Shown in pieces: positions 12,696-25,470 of a DNA stretch of 64,000 bases. Each line of letters begins with the position of its first letter. Within the stretch, counting starts at the first letter, position 1. The notes beneath the pieces are model-generated. The model worked only from the letters and a program-made list of their open reading frames with translations, made no database searches and was not told where the DNA came from. Location: NCBI GenBank assembly GCA_024362935.1, contig JANCRA010000169.1:1-64000 (forward strand). Reading direction: 5' to 3'. A program made the translations under genes and the position numbers. Source of the stretch: Setophaga petechia (Eukaryota; Chordata; Aves; Passeriformes; Parulidae).

Positions 12696-15600
12696 AAATT
12701 GTTTCAGTCTGCTCATACCGAGATGAATTTTTTTACAGTTATTACATGCATGGTGTTCTCCCTTGACAGAAATGAACGCTTTCCATCAAGGGGATTACCA
12801 AGATATATCCTTATCAGTCCTTTCAAATCTTGCCTATTTTCCTCCTCTTAAGCAAAGTAGCATTGATTTTCATAAAATGTCGATGTTGTCTTCAAGTTAA
12901 TCTTGGTTTTGGCAAAAACAGTCAGGCTAAAGAGACAGACCTCTTGTCACCTTCTAGAATACTTTAGCTAGCCAGGATTTAAACAGAAATTAAACTATAA
13001 GAGAAGGAAAATGTCTTCAAAACTGTGTGCCATAACTCTTGCCAAGACCAGCTTTTAAGACTTTCACTGATGACATTTAGGTTCAGACTCAGCGAAGTGG
13101 CTCTGAACTTTCTATTAAACCTGGGCCCTGGGTCTTCATCTCTTTCTGTTAATTAGTCTTAGTCTCTGAAGAATTATGATGTCTTGTGATGCCAGCACAG
13201 CTCTGAAAGGTCTAAGTTTGTCAGTTATCTCCTGTTTGCAGGGAGTTTATCAGTCCTCCAACACACTCATCTCAGGGAAGGATAGCATCCTTCATCAGGC
13301 TCTTCTGGAATCCATGTCCCTCAGTGTCCTGCTATTTGGTTATTTTTAAAGTGTCCAAATGGAAATAATTAATCACTTATATTTTTACAAGTGTATAAAA
13401 AATACTGCTCCTTTACCAGGAAGATTATTAGGTATTATGCTGCAAGTGGTATAAGTGACTCCAGGAACAAAATGTCAGATTCAGGATAGGATTGCCAAGG
13501 TGCATGAATCATGCACTTAAGTTCAGAGAAAATTCAAAAAGGAATTCTCAGAGGATTAATCATTTTTGTAGAAATGCAGCAATTGACAGCTGGGGTTTTT
13601 TGTTTGTGTAGTTGGTTTCCCGTGTAATTTTCTTTATTTTTTGATCAGGGGCAGTGAGGATTTATGAGTGTTATTCACTTCAGTGTGAAAGACTGATGTT
13701 TTCATACTTTCGTTATTCAGGTTGCATGTAATACTTGCTGTATATGCTATGGAAACTTTTAGTTAGCATTAGTCATATGCACTAGCCTTGGAGAACTGAA
13801 CTTGCTCAATGCACAGAACAATTTACTGAAAGAGACATCAGTGAAACCCTGGTGGTTTGGCCATGGTTCTTCATGTCTAAATTGCAGGTTACCCTCCTTT
13901 TCAGTCGAAGTCATATGAAAAACTGTTTTTCAAGGTCAGAATTTGACCTTATTATGGGAAATATGTTTATTACTTGTTGTGCAACTAGAACACAGGCCTG
14001 TGGCTCACTTTTGTTTAATTGCACAAAGTGAGGAAATTTCAGGTTGTTATATGGCTAAAATCAGCCCCAAAGTAATTTATAGCATAAGCAGTAAAGACAA
14101 AGGGACTTTGGAAGCCAATGCCACCAATACTGAGCAATATAAAAAGAGAGGATTTTCTGTTGCATGCTATTAGGGAGAATGGAAATGAGATATAATACAA
14201 AGTGGAAATTACTCTGGTCTGACAATCTACCGTGTACCTACCCTCTCCTCCCCTGTTTGTCCTGCACTGACAATGTAGGAGGATTTTAAGTGGTGGTGGA
14301 TAGGAGTGGGGAGAGGAGGAGAAAGAGATGGGCCAGATGCTAGCTTGAACCTTCAGGAGTTATTTCAATAGATTTGTTTCAGAACCCAATAAAATAATAA
14401 AACAAAAATATTTTCACTTTTGGCTGAGTATGTTTATTGGGATTTGCTGATAACTAGGAAGAAAATGGCAACATAAAGGGGAATCATCAATAAAAGTTAT
14501 GGACTCTGGTGTATGCTAAAATGAAAGGCTGAATTCTGAGAACAGCCACAGCTTTATCAAAAAAAAATTGTGCATCATAATAGATTGAAGGACCATCATA
14601 TTGTATAATGCTTGTTAAAGCACTGAAATTTGCCTATTTACATGAATAATTCAAGATTTTATTGGGTTTTAGGGGCTATTTTTTTTTCATTCAGTTTACT
14701 GCCCTCCTAAGTGCTGATGTATTTTCTGGTGGTATGAGTGAAGAAGAAGGAGCTGTTCCCATTTACACCAGTAGGAAGTTTGCCCCATCAGATTTTACAT
14801 AACATGATTTTAATGTTGGAACTGACTTCTGCAAGTGATATATTTTGGTTTTTGCGCTTGATGATTATACTTTGCATCTGATTAGCTGAAGTTTATTTTG
14901 AATAATTTGCAATGTTTGGAGGATAAAATTGGCGAAAATTTTGCCATAGTGTTACTTCCACAAAGCTGAACTGTGTCTTTCCAAATCATATTACTTGAGT
15001 GTTTTGAATATACTAAAGTGCTAAAACAGAGCAGCAAGAAAGAACTGATCATTGCCCATGAGCAGTAATTGCTTTGAGGCATTGAATTATGGTACTTCTA
15101 GACAAAATAGGTAGTATTTTCAGAGTCTTCTCACAGTTCGTCTTCCTGCTTTAACACATTGCATGTTATAATGTAATCTATGAGATAGAAACAATACCAG
15201 GAGTCCTAATTAAATTAAAAGCAATTACCCGTTGTGTAGATACGGCTTCCAATTGAGCAGCTGCAAGTTGATATTTTGTCATCCCCAGTTTATCTATATG
15301 CTCATGTGTGATTCTTTGTATCAGTTATTAATGACATTTTCTCAGTACTCATGAAGTGTTGTGGAAAAAAGAAGAGGAAAAGGATAAATGGAAAAAGTGT
15401 TATAGGAAATTCAGACAGGGAATGAGTATATTTGCTACTGTAAATTCTCAGATGGGGTGCTGATTCCGTGCTCACTTAATCTCTGTTCTACTCAGAGTAG
15501 TCTGAAAGAAATACAAGATTGTGCTTTTCTTCCCATGCCCCCTTTCTTCTTTGGGGATCTAGCAGCAAATTTAAAAAACAGAATCTGGCAAATGAAGCAT

Positions 15601-15730
15601 AAGGGCTTACTTCACAAAGCACTTCTATCCTGTCCTGGAAATGTCAAAATATTCTACATTAAACATAAATATAATTTATTTGTTTAATATGTAGATATAA
15701 TCAACACACTTTTAAAGAGCTTTTACATGA
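12696..15730. other. Unique AT-rich DNA, no gene seen
   Basis: No gene, RNA or repeat family recognised. The 76-codon frame at 13943-14173 and the one at 15457-15687 have no recognisable domain. Confidence 0.55.
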
Positions 15731-15871
15731 AAGGAGAGGAGAGGAGAGGAGAGGAGAGGAGAGGAGAGGAGAGGAGAGGAGAGGAGAGGAGAGGAGGAGA
15801 GGAGAGGAGAGGAGAGGAGAGGAGAGGAGAGGAGAGGAGAGGAGAGGAGAGGAGAGGAGAGGAGAGGAGAG
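15731..15871. repeat. (GGAGA)n microsatellite, about 28 units
   Basis: An almost pure pentanucleotide array with all purines on the plus strand. One phase break near 15795, where an extra GGA is inserted, divides it into two blocks. It is open in several frames on both strands, which explains the low-complexity frames there. Pure purine/pyrimidine mirror tracts of this kind can form triplex (H-DNA) structures and are length-variable. Confidence 0.97.
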
Positions 15872-18800
15872 AAAAATGGAGAATCTCACTGAAAATAAAC
15901 TGGAAAGTGTTTGGGTTTTTAATGTTGCAATGGATTTTCCACTTTCAGAAGAAGTTGGTTTTGGCTTTTAAGAAGACATTTACTTGACAACAAAAGGAAG
16001 GTTCATTAAAGAAACAATATTTCACTAGAGTATTGTTCAGTCTGTTTCAGTGTCTTTTTCAGGTGCATGGTTCTCCTGTAACAATGGGATGCCACATCAT
16101 TCTCCAATTAAGAATATTATGCAGTTGCTTGAGAGTGTACACAGGGTGATGTCCATTTGAGTGACTGTTATCTTGGTGGCATAGGCCTGCTATTAAATAG
16201 GAGCAATTATTCCCAATGCAGTCAAATTAAATTTTCATAACTACGAAGATGCATTTTACCTTGGGGCACAACCTGATGCCCATTTCTTCATTCCTTTTCC
16301 CTTAATCCTCTATATTAAATCTAAACAAATCGATGTTTACTAACATTAATATTTTAACATACAGTACTTGCTCTGCCTTCCGACATCTTGTGACTTTATT
16401 AGAAACATGGTGAAGGCTCTCTGCAGCTTTTGCTTTCTGCCAAAGAGCCTTTTTTTAGTTTTCATTATTTTTAACTGCCCATTTCTTTATGTGTGAATGT
16501 GCATACACAAGTGTATATTTTTCTGTCACTTAAGTGGCACCACCACCAATATTCCTAATTAATAAAAGAAAACAGATCATCTCACCCTTGAACAAAAGTC
16601 ATTTTATGAAAAGGCTAAGGGAGCATTAAAAAGCCCTGCTTCAATTTCTGCATTAATCAAATGAATAAAATGGGTTCACTCCCCTGTAAAGAGACAATGA
16701 GTTACTTCTTAGTCCCCAGATTTACCAGCACAGGTTCATGCACTTCTATGAAAGCACCTCTCTCTGTAGAGACTGAAGGCAAGGGCTTCCCAAACCATAT
16801 CAAGAGCAAATCACATCAGCTGCTTTGTGAAGCTGCTTCCCAGATACAGTGATCCTACAACTGTCCTCGTAGTCATAGACCCCTGATTCCCACCCTGCAA
16901 CTGCTTCATATTCCTACTAGATGTCTTCCAAATACCTAATTATAGTATTTGAGTGACTACTCAATAACTGGAACTAGTGTTTGTCTGTATGTGATACAAA
17001 GAAAATTAATGGATAGGAACACAAATCAATTAAAAAATAATTAAAATGGTATTCTGTTTTCTTCACTCCCATCCTTCCCATTCATTTTGTGATTTTTCTG
17101 CCTATATCTATAACATAAGTCCCACTGCATTATTTCTCTGTCCCTGGTGAAGTTTGAAACTCCTTTCCATTTAGTATCAGCAAATGTAATTACAGGCTAG
17201 TTACTTTCATTTCCAACTCATTAATGAAAATGTTAAATAAGACTGGACCTAAAGTACCTTCTTAGAAATCCACCAGATAATGTTTCAAATTTCTAGAATA
17301 TGGTCACTATCTTCCCAGAAAGATTTTTCAGAAAATATTGACATCACCTCTTTACTTAGTTGGTGGGAGTATCTGGATAGTTATCCAGATTCCTCCAGGA
17401 CTGAGTATAATCTCTCTCATTGCCTTGAGTTTCTTGCCAGCTCATAAACTAGCAAAGCCAGGCTTGAAAACTGAGATCCTTGGCACACAGCTACTGTTAG
17501 TTTAAGGGCTTACTTCCTTTGCTGAAGATGAGGAGATGGGGCTAGAAAGAAAATTACCTTCATTTAAGTCATTCTGGTACTAGCACAGGTTTACCTATGG
17601 CTAGGAGTATAAACTTAAAAGTAGAATTCTGTAGGCTATGTCCATCAGCAGTGAAAGAAAAAATGACAGATAATTACCAAACTAACATCAGCAGCCACAT
17701 TTTTTCTGCCTTTTTATTATTAGAAAAAGTTAAGTCCTGATATCGAGTTCATTCGTTGTGTTTTCTGGCACACACTCTATGTTTGTATGCCTGCTGGGCT
17801 GGAATCCTGATGCTGGAAAAAATAAAATAATGCGTGCTGCAATTTCTAGCTAGCTACTGGGCTCTTCCTTGCACTTAGCTTCAAAGATTTTTTAAAACAT
17901 ATTTTTCTGCACCACAGCTCAGAGTTGCTAAATCCAGAAATTGAAACATTCTGGGAACCAAATCATTTGGGGGAAAATCAAAGCTCTTGGAACGTTGCCC
18001 TGGGATTTTGAAGATAGCAGTTAATAGTAAAAATGTTCAATATTTTTAAGGAAATCCCAATTATAAAAGGCTGCACCATTCAAATCCATGATTCAGGAAT
18101 AGAATGAATGCTGCATGTCTAACAGTGAAGGAAATGCATGCCTGTGTTGTGAAGGCAGGAATTAGTAAACAAAAGGAAACCCCTTGCATTTTATGTCTTC
18201 TTTGCATTTGTATTTACATGCTGCGAACAGTTGTGTGTGAATCCAAAGATGAAGCTTATTTAGTGGTTCAGGTTAGTCTCTATAATAGGTCTGACAACAA
18301 CTATAATACTCTATCCAATTTATGTAATTTGTATTTAAACACTGGTGATGTTTTCCAAATGGAAAGAAAAAGGATTAGGGTAGGGAAGAGTTTAAATGGT
18401 GATGTTAAGGCTCCTTTCCCTTCTCTACCACAATTCCCTAACGCTTGAATTGTGCAATGGTATTTTAGAGCACATTTTAGTTGAAGTATAAGTTTGTAGA
18501 GGTTGTAGCTATATTACTTATATCTGCCATAAATGCGTGCCCTCTGTGAAAGGGCTGCTCAGGACAGTAGACTTGGAGATGATCGGGTGATCTCTTAAGC
18601 AGTACCCAGCTCTCAGCAGGACCCAGCTCTCTGAAGAGCTGTGTAAAGGCTGCAGCCAGCACTGTGGAGCTAGCAGAAAGGAATGGCTGAGGATAGAAGG
18701 AAGGACAGCATGAATTTATGGCAACACAAATTTACATCGGATTCATAACTATGAAGTTATGGTCAGAGAGAAAAAAAACCCTGACAAAACCAGACCTTTT

Positions 18801-20111
18801 AGACTTTTCCAAATGCTCCCAAATCAAGAAAGCTACAGTATACTCAGGATTTCAAAGATAGCAATAGGGCCTGAAGGCACTATCTTTTTAGTTAGATTAC
18901 TGGTGGTCCCCAAGGAAAAAATCTGTAGTCAAGATCAATAGAACCACTGGGCAAAGCTGATCGAAGAGCCTGGGGAATTGAAAAAGTGTAAAACTGCAAA
19001 GTAGTCTGCCAGCAAAAGTCCCTCTATCGTGGTCGTTTATATATTAAAAGTCTTGTAGAGAAAATTTTTCAAAGGTTCTTTAAAATGTGAAAAATTCTGC
19101 TTAATTTACTACAATATATGAAAATTTCAAGTGTGATCATTCAGGAGAACCTGGATTTAGAGACCACATACTATTGAACACTGGGAGAACAGAACAGGCC
19201 CCCATGCAGGAAGGGTGCAGTGAGGATGCACCCATATGCTTGAGGGTGTGCGTGTTAAACAATGATGTTTTGCATATGGGATTTAAAGATGTTATGTGTA
19301 GAACAGAATGTCTTACATAAGTTGAATATTTTCTTTATAAAGCAAAATAATGTTTTCACCAATCTGGCTTCTTATGTTTAAATGCTCCATGTATTTTTTC
19401 CAGTACTTTTATTAAACTTATGGCTCACCTAATCTATGGTTTCTTAACTTCAAACACAGACTCATACTCAGTTATCTGATGTTAGGTACCTGACTGTGTT
19501 GTCTACATTAGGGGCTTCTACTTTTTGTGAAGTCAGAGAATAAGTTTAGATGCTTCCAGAGGATGACCTAGGACTGCATTTCTCCAGTGAATGCAAAGAA
19601 ACATTAGATTAATTCTGGTTTCTGCAGTGTTAGTCATGTGTAGAGACAAGAGTTGCTATAAAACATAGTAAGAAGAATGGATATCACTCATATTTGCCTT
19701 TTTGTAGATCTCACAGAATATCCAATGATAATGGTTAAAACCTGTGTCAGAGTCCTCATTTTGGAGTCTGTTTCATTATTTTCTGCATAAAGTGGTTTTT
19801 TACTATTCATCTCAGCAGGAGACAAGAGTTTTCAAAATGCATTCTCCATGAAGGTGTGCTTTTCTGTACATTTTGGTGTTGGCCTCAAAATCCTTTGTGT
19901 TTTACTGTTATTTTCATTTGAAATATAAGAGCAAAGGAGAGATCTCTTCCCTATCTTCAGATTTATCTGAGACAGCATCAGATGAATTAACTACAGAATT
20001 GGAAGAAAAAGCATTTTGGCAGTGCTGTGCCTGTTCAAAACATCAAATCAAGGAAACAATTAATGTGGGAAGGCGCGTGCCACAATGCAGCCAGGTCCGT
20101 GTTGGGATCAT
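15872..20111. other. Unique AT-rich DNA, no gene seen
   Basis: No repeat family or gene recognised. The 114-codon plus frame at 18104-18448 has no identifiable domain. An 11-bp direct repeat (ACCCAGCTCTC) occurs twice near 18603-18635. Confidence 0.5.
20107..20111. repeat. Left target-site duplication ATCAT of solo LTR
   Basis: ATCAT immediately precedes the TG of the LTR and recurs at 20507-20511 directly after its terminal CA. Confidence 0.75.
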
Positions 20112-20506
20112 TGTTGCAGACACCTTTTGTGAAAAATCCTTTCTTAGGATTTTTCCTGCTAGAGCTGAGAAGTTTCAGTAGCAAATGTAAACAATTATTA
20201 TCTGCTGCTGTGGAATGCAACAGGTCCACCTGTGATTGGTCCCCTGTGGATGTTTGGATCTACTGACCACTCACGGTGGAGCTGCTCTCTCTCTGCGGAG
20301 AGACAGACCTTTGTTATTATTCTTTCTTTCTATTCTATTCTTAGCATAGCCAGCTTCTGAAGAAGCTCCTTTCCTTTCTATTTCTATGTAGTATAGTTAT
20401 AATGTTATATATATATATCATAATATAATAAATCAAGCCTTCTGATCAAGGAATCAAGATCCCTGACTCTTCCATCCATCTGAAAACCCCTGTGACCACC
20501 ATCACA
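20112..20506 (+). mobile_element. Solo LTR of an endogenous retrovirus, plus orientation (songbird-type)
   Basis: The element is 395 bp, begins TGTTGCAGACACC and ends CCATCACA. Perfect ATCAT copies lie on each side, giving a 5-bp target duplication. A pyrimidine-rich block with TTCTTTC motifs (about 20315-20385) is followed by a TA-rich segment and AATAAA at 20427-20432, about 75 bp before the 3' end; this is the normal arrangement at the end of an LTR and fixes the plus orientation. The internal text (a 'CTGCTGCTGTGGAATGCAAC' segment, a 'GTGATTGG' CCAAT-type box, 'AATAAATCAAGCCTTCTGA') matches an LTR type that I recall as abundant in passerines, but I cannot name the family. No internal viral sequence follows. 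Part of a 102-codon frame at 19873-20181 runs into it and is not a gene. Confidence 0.85.
20427..20432 (+). promoter_or_regulatory. LTR polyadenylation signal AATAAA
   Basis: A canonical hexamer about 75 bp from the LTR 3' end, in the TA-rich segment typical of this LTR type. Confidence 0.6.
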
Positions 20507-20511
20507 ATCAT
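20507..20511. repeat. Right target-site duplication ATCAT of solo LTR
   Basis: Perfect copy of 20107-20111, adjoining the terminal CA. Confidence 0.75.
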
Positions 20512-23500
20512 GGCAGCCCTGTGTGGGGACACACACTCAGTACTTCAGGGCACTGCTTGTCCGAACTTGTTGCTGCTGACAGCTAACAGGAAATAAGCTT
20601 AGTTAGTGCATTCATTGCCCTGGCTTTGGTGCTTGCTTGCCAAGAGCTACAGCTATGTAGTGTTTACAGCAGCAGAGTAGTACAATCCCCTTTATCTGAT
20701 CTTTTTTCTTTTCCCTGGCATATTGATATGATTCATTTCCTCTTCGGAAAAGTAATATCTTGGAAGTATGACCAACTTATGATGAAATAATGAGAGGTAG
20801 TGGGTTACATTTTCAAACTTTAAATGTTCAAAGTCTTCCTGACAAGATATTTTTGTTTCAGAAAGCGAAAGATTTTACCAATAAGGAAACACTCCACAGA
20901 CAATATCTGGAGTTTGTAGATTTTCCATTGGTAGTAAAATAATCTACTCTGGTAAACAGGAGGTTTCATGTGGTACCACAGGGTTTTCCTGTGTTTTCAG
21001 GATTTACCTGAACTCAGTATAAGGCTCTGTGGTGTATCATTACATCTGACAGTCCAGGTGGTTGCAATATACAAAACAATCCTCAGTGGATTATTTTTTC
21101 TGGAAATTACTTCCATGCCAAGACATATCTCTTGCACCATGCTATAGTAAATGTAGTGTTTGGTTTTGTTTAATTGTCGTACTACCAGCTCCACATTTTC
21201 TAAATGTTTCAAAGATGGCTACAATGTTTTTTGTTTTGTTGGTTGGTTTTTCCTTTTTTTTTTTAAGTAAGGCATGCGTGTGAAGATGGATTTCTAAAAA
21301 CTCTTTACTGGTTTAGCTCTCTTTGGTAAGGATATTAAAAGGGTTCCAAACATTTTTCACAGTTCCATGTATTATGTAGTGAATCTAAGATGCGCTGCAA
21401 TACTCATGTTTCCCACTCGATATAATGTATTTTATTTCTCCTTACACTTATTGTGCCTTTGGGAAACTGAATATGGGTTCTTGCCAGTTTGTTGTTGTCT
21501 TCAATGCTGAAAGATATGTTAGTACTGCAACACTATGACTTTAGACATCGGAGATGTTACCTTCCTGGTGACATGATTGCTGTAAATTCTGCCTTTTGCT
21601 TATGTTTTTCCCAGATGACGTACGCTGATTAAGTTATCTTCTGATATAAAGAGTCATTGCAGTGGCCCAAACACTGTTTCATTGAGTTCGTTTTTTTAGA
21701 ATATCTTCTCTGTTTCATGGACTCTCATAACCTTTTAATCCAAAGTTTGAATCAGTTTTTTGAATCAGAAGTTATTTTAAGAACAGTAGTTCAAGAAGCA
21801 ATAAAATCCATGGTTTCATAATATACTCATCTCAGCCTTTTCAGAATTGTAACTTTTTATACTTCATGGTTTCTATCTAAAAGCCAAAAAAAAAAAAAAA
21901 AAAAAAAAAAGAAAAGAAAACCCAGTCATTTCAGTAATTTCAGACATTTAAATCATATACAAGAAAACTTAAACTGGGTATTCAAGACTGCTATCTTCAA
22001 AGTTTTGAGCACTTCTTTCTGGATTCTTGTTACCTACTTGCTACACTACATTCCCAAACATTGCATACTTCAAATTACATTAGCAATAAGGGCTGCAGAT
22101 GTGATCAGTGCTTCAAAACTGATTCAAAGAAAAACTATCAAGTTTTATCAAAAACTATCCTATTTAGCATTTCAGCTTAAAGCGAGCCATTTGTGGATAT
22201 GTCAACTTTAGTAGTCCCATCCTCTTAATTGTAGTTTGTAATATGCTCAGAAAAAGACCTGCTCTGTATTTCCAAAATAGAATATGCACATGAAGATTAA
22301 AATGTGCATGATTTTTCTTCTCATCACAAAACAACCTAATAACTCATCACTTGAGAGAAAGAAATGACACACAAATTTTCTAACCTCACTGACCAGATTG
22401 CTGATGAAACCTCCCTTGCACTCTAGCACTTTCTTTATCACATTTATGACATGTTCAGAAGCAAAGACCAAGTGTTATTAGTAGAAAAGGAATGATTAAT
22501 TTTTTTGCAAGTTGAAGTGTTAATATTTAATTGTGACCTTTGCAGAAATACTATGGTTAAAATGGAAAAGTTAATAAAACTTCTATTTGAAATAACAGCA
22601 GATGGCCATGTAGTGAATACAAGCTTAAAATCACTCTTGGGGCTCTATTATGTTCACAAACTGCCTCAGCTATCAATTCCTGTGTATGTTGCTGATGAGA
22701 GAAAAACTGAACTCCTGTTTCATGTAGTGCACCTTAGCTGAGTATCATGTGACATGAAGGGCTATAGACAGCTCTGATTGCTAAATAAATCCCCAGTAGA
22801 GAAGCCTGGCATATTCAGTTAAAAGGCATTCTATTAACATTACTGTGGGGCTTTTTCCCATGAAGATTTTCATTAATATAGTACAGATTAAAAAGTCACC
22901 TGATAGTGAAAAAAATACTTTTATAACTCACCTTGCACAAAAATTGAGTGAGGTATGTGAGACAAAATATTCAGTGAAAGAGAAACTCATGTCTGGTGCC
23001 TTGGAACTTGGACAGTGATCCCGGTTTCTGAGAAAATGGAAAGGCAAAAACAGTACACAGCAGAAGGAAAGGTATCTGGATGAAAGCTGCACAGAACATA
23101 CAAGCAGGCCCAGTGAAAAAAACAGGTGATCCAGCTGAGATATGCAGAAAGCAAACACTTCTTACTATTTTTGTATTCTCTTTTTGAATAGCTCAAACCT
23201 TACTGACTCTGGTTGAATTTTTACTGGCTTCTTTAACCTTATACCAGTTATCCACAGGAAGACTTTTTCTTTTCATCAAAGGCAGACAATGTAGGTGGCA
23301 AATTGTTCTTTATTTCATTTTCTTCTCCTTCTGCAGGCAGGTATTTTTTAGCCCTTATGAAGTTTTCCTTTTTTATTTCCAAGTTCGTTGGGAGAAAAAA
23401 TAAGAATGAAAAACATACTGCAACAGGTCTTTCTAATAATATTCTCACCAGCATTTTCTTTTCTTTTTTTTCCTTGCCAATTCTCTGATAAATGCATAAA

Positions 23501-24924
23501 AAACTTACCAAAATGGTGGTGTGGAGCTTACTAATATCCATACAATTTCAATACAATTGCTGCAGTTTTACCATACACTAGAAAGACATATGCATGGAAT
23601 AGTGGTTAGCAAAAGTTTCCCCACAGTGTCTGAAATAGGGAGTTCCTCAAGTTCATACTTAAAGAAATATAATAGTGGATATTGTAACAAAGGTAAGAAT
23701 TCAAACCCATGGTGGTTTGGCATAATGTTTTGACTGTTCAGCAAATGGGGCTTGGTCTGACCATAGTATCTGGTGTAAACAAAAAAGAGGATGTCAGCAG
23801 AGCATATGTGCACATGTGGGGTCTGCTCTGTGTGCTCTCAGCCTGCAGCACATGGTGACGTGGCCTAAGCTATAAGCTCTCTTTAGCTTATTATTGTAAA
23901 GGTAAAATTTTCTGCTTTATTTCCTCTCTATGTTGGGAGAACCCCTTTATTTTTATTGGCTCCCCTCTTAAAACCACCCACTGAAAAAACAATAAAGGAT
24001 TAGGAGGGGCACAGCTTGGGAAAGAAAAGGGGATGAGAGGGAAGCACATCATCAGCTAAGCATGTGGAACCTTCTGCAGACTGACCTGTAGGAAATCCTT
24101 AGTCATCCAGCAGATCCTGAAACCTGCCAGAGGACATCTTAGATCAATTCTTAGCTCTTAACTCTTCTGGGTGCTTCAGTGCCTTTGGTTCCAATTGTAA
24201 AGTGACAGAGATAATCAAAAGGTAATTGTTACAAGTGTCACAGATTATCACTGTGTCTGGGGCCCATGACATATAACAAAATAACCAGAGATATAAAGGA
24301 AGATCGGGGAATGTAAAGCATCATGTATGGGAGGTTTGCTAAACCCATTAATTTTAACCACCAGTATTTTTTACGAATTTTTCAGGACCAAAAAGCTTTT
24401 CTGATGTTCTCAGGGATCTTAGGGACCAATAGTTGATCAGAATGTGCGGCAAAAACTTACAAGAAATCTGTCAGTAGCTGGAAAGCTAAAGAATTTCTTT
24501 GCATTTATGTTCACTGTCAAGAGGCTTCAACCTTTGTGGAGGATGCTTTAGAGTCTGCTTGACCCAAAATGTCAGAAAATGAGTTGATGTGTTGATATTA
24601 TATATGTATTGGTATTCTCTGATTCTAATATTCTCTAACACATATATTCTATAATAATAAATCTTCAGATGGGGATTGTATGTATATGGGTACATATTAT
24701 AATGAAACTGTACCACAGAAGTTTTGATCTTCTGTTTACAGAGCATGACGTATCACATGGATCTTCCTCCATGTCTTTGAAATAAAAGGTTGCAAATATA
24801 ATGCTGGTTTCTAAAACAATCTCCTGAATGCTCTGTGAGTCTGATGTCCTGGCTGGGAAGCTTTGTAGAAATTACCATAAAATAAATTAATCAACAAACA
24901 ATTTGACCAGTATAGAGAGAAGTG
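20512..24924. other. Unique AT-rich DNA, no gene seen
   Basis: Contains an oligo(A) run at 21886-21910 (next entry). No repeat family is recognised, and the short open frames of both strands show no family motif. The minus frame at 23248-23541 is lysine/phenylalanine-rich because of A/T tracts. Confidence 0.5.
21886..21910. repeat. Oligo(A) run of 25
   Basis: 25 uninterrupted A, followed by GAAAAGAAAA. An AATAAA lies about 85 bp upstream, too far to be the signal of a retroposed transcript ending here. It is therefore annotated only as a homopolymer. Confidence 0.95.
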
Positions 24925-25470
24925 TCAACATGGGTTTTGCTCAGGGAACTGTTGTTTCAGGCAATCTGTTTTAAAGACTCATTGAGCATGTGCACGAGGA
25001 TGAAACAACAGATAAAGTGTTCTGACATTTCAGAGTCTTGACCAGTCTTCACCTTACTTGTGATCAGTTCAGTGAGAACAGATAAATATCTAGCACAGAT
25101 AAATGTCTTCTTAAAAGATAGAAAAAGATAGATAGGAGTAAATGGTCGTTAAGAGAGGGAAAATAGTGCACCCTACAGAGACCTGTGCTAAGGCTTGTTC
25201 TATTCAGCATATTTGTACAGGATCTAGAAAAGGTGGTAGAAACTGATAAAGCTTGATGATGTTAAATTATTCAGTGTAGTAAAAATGAAAGCTGGTTCTG
25301 AAGAGCTGTGGAAGGATCTCACAGTGTTGAGTAATTGGGCAGTAAAATGGGAGATGAAATTCAGTGCTAATAAATGCAGAGTAATGCAGTTGGAGAAAAA
25401 CAAACTTAATTTTACAAACATGATATTAGGCTCTGAGCTGTTACCACACAGTAAAGAAATCCCAAAGTCA
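24925..25470 (+). mobile_element. Old CR1 LINE fragment (ORF2 reverse-transcriptase region)
   Basis: The best-preserved part is about 25190-25440. It reads like the CR1 reverse-transcriptase region downstream of the catalytic motifs: a 'LFSIFVQDLEKV'-like segment, then EELWKDLTVLSNWAVKW, then MKFSANKCRVMQLEKN. In intact avian CR1 the corresponding stretch runs from the 'LFN..I.DL' motif through 'LQ.DLD.L..WA' to 'MKFN..KC.VLHL'. A weaker match further 5' (near 24940, 'CQHGF') suggests the fragment starts earlier but is frame-shifted and full of stops. The open frame at 25285-25473 is the surviving piece. The divergence indicates an old insertion. No 3' tail is present, so the element is truncated at both ends. 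Confidence 0.78.

Noticed and set aside
21886..21910. Poly(A) run as the tail of a processed retrocopy
   Set aside because: No recognisable gene sequence upstream, the nearest AATAAA is about 85 bp away, and no flanking duplication was found.
23925..24240. Possible further LTR starting TGTTGGGAGAACC and ending GTGTCACA
   Set aside because: No matching flanking repeats, no recognised family text, and the ends are not inverted copies.
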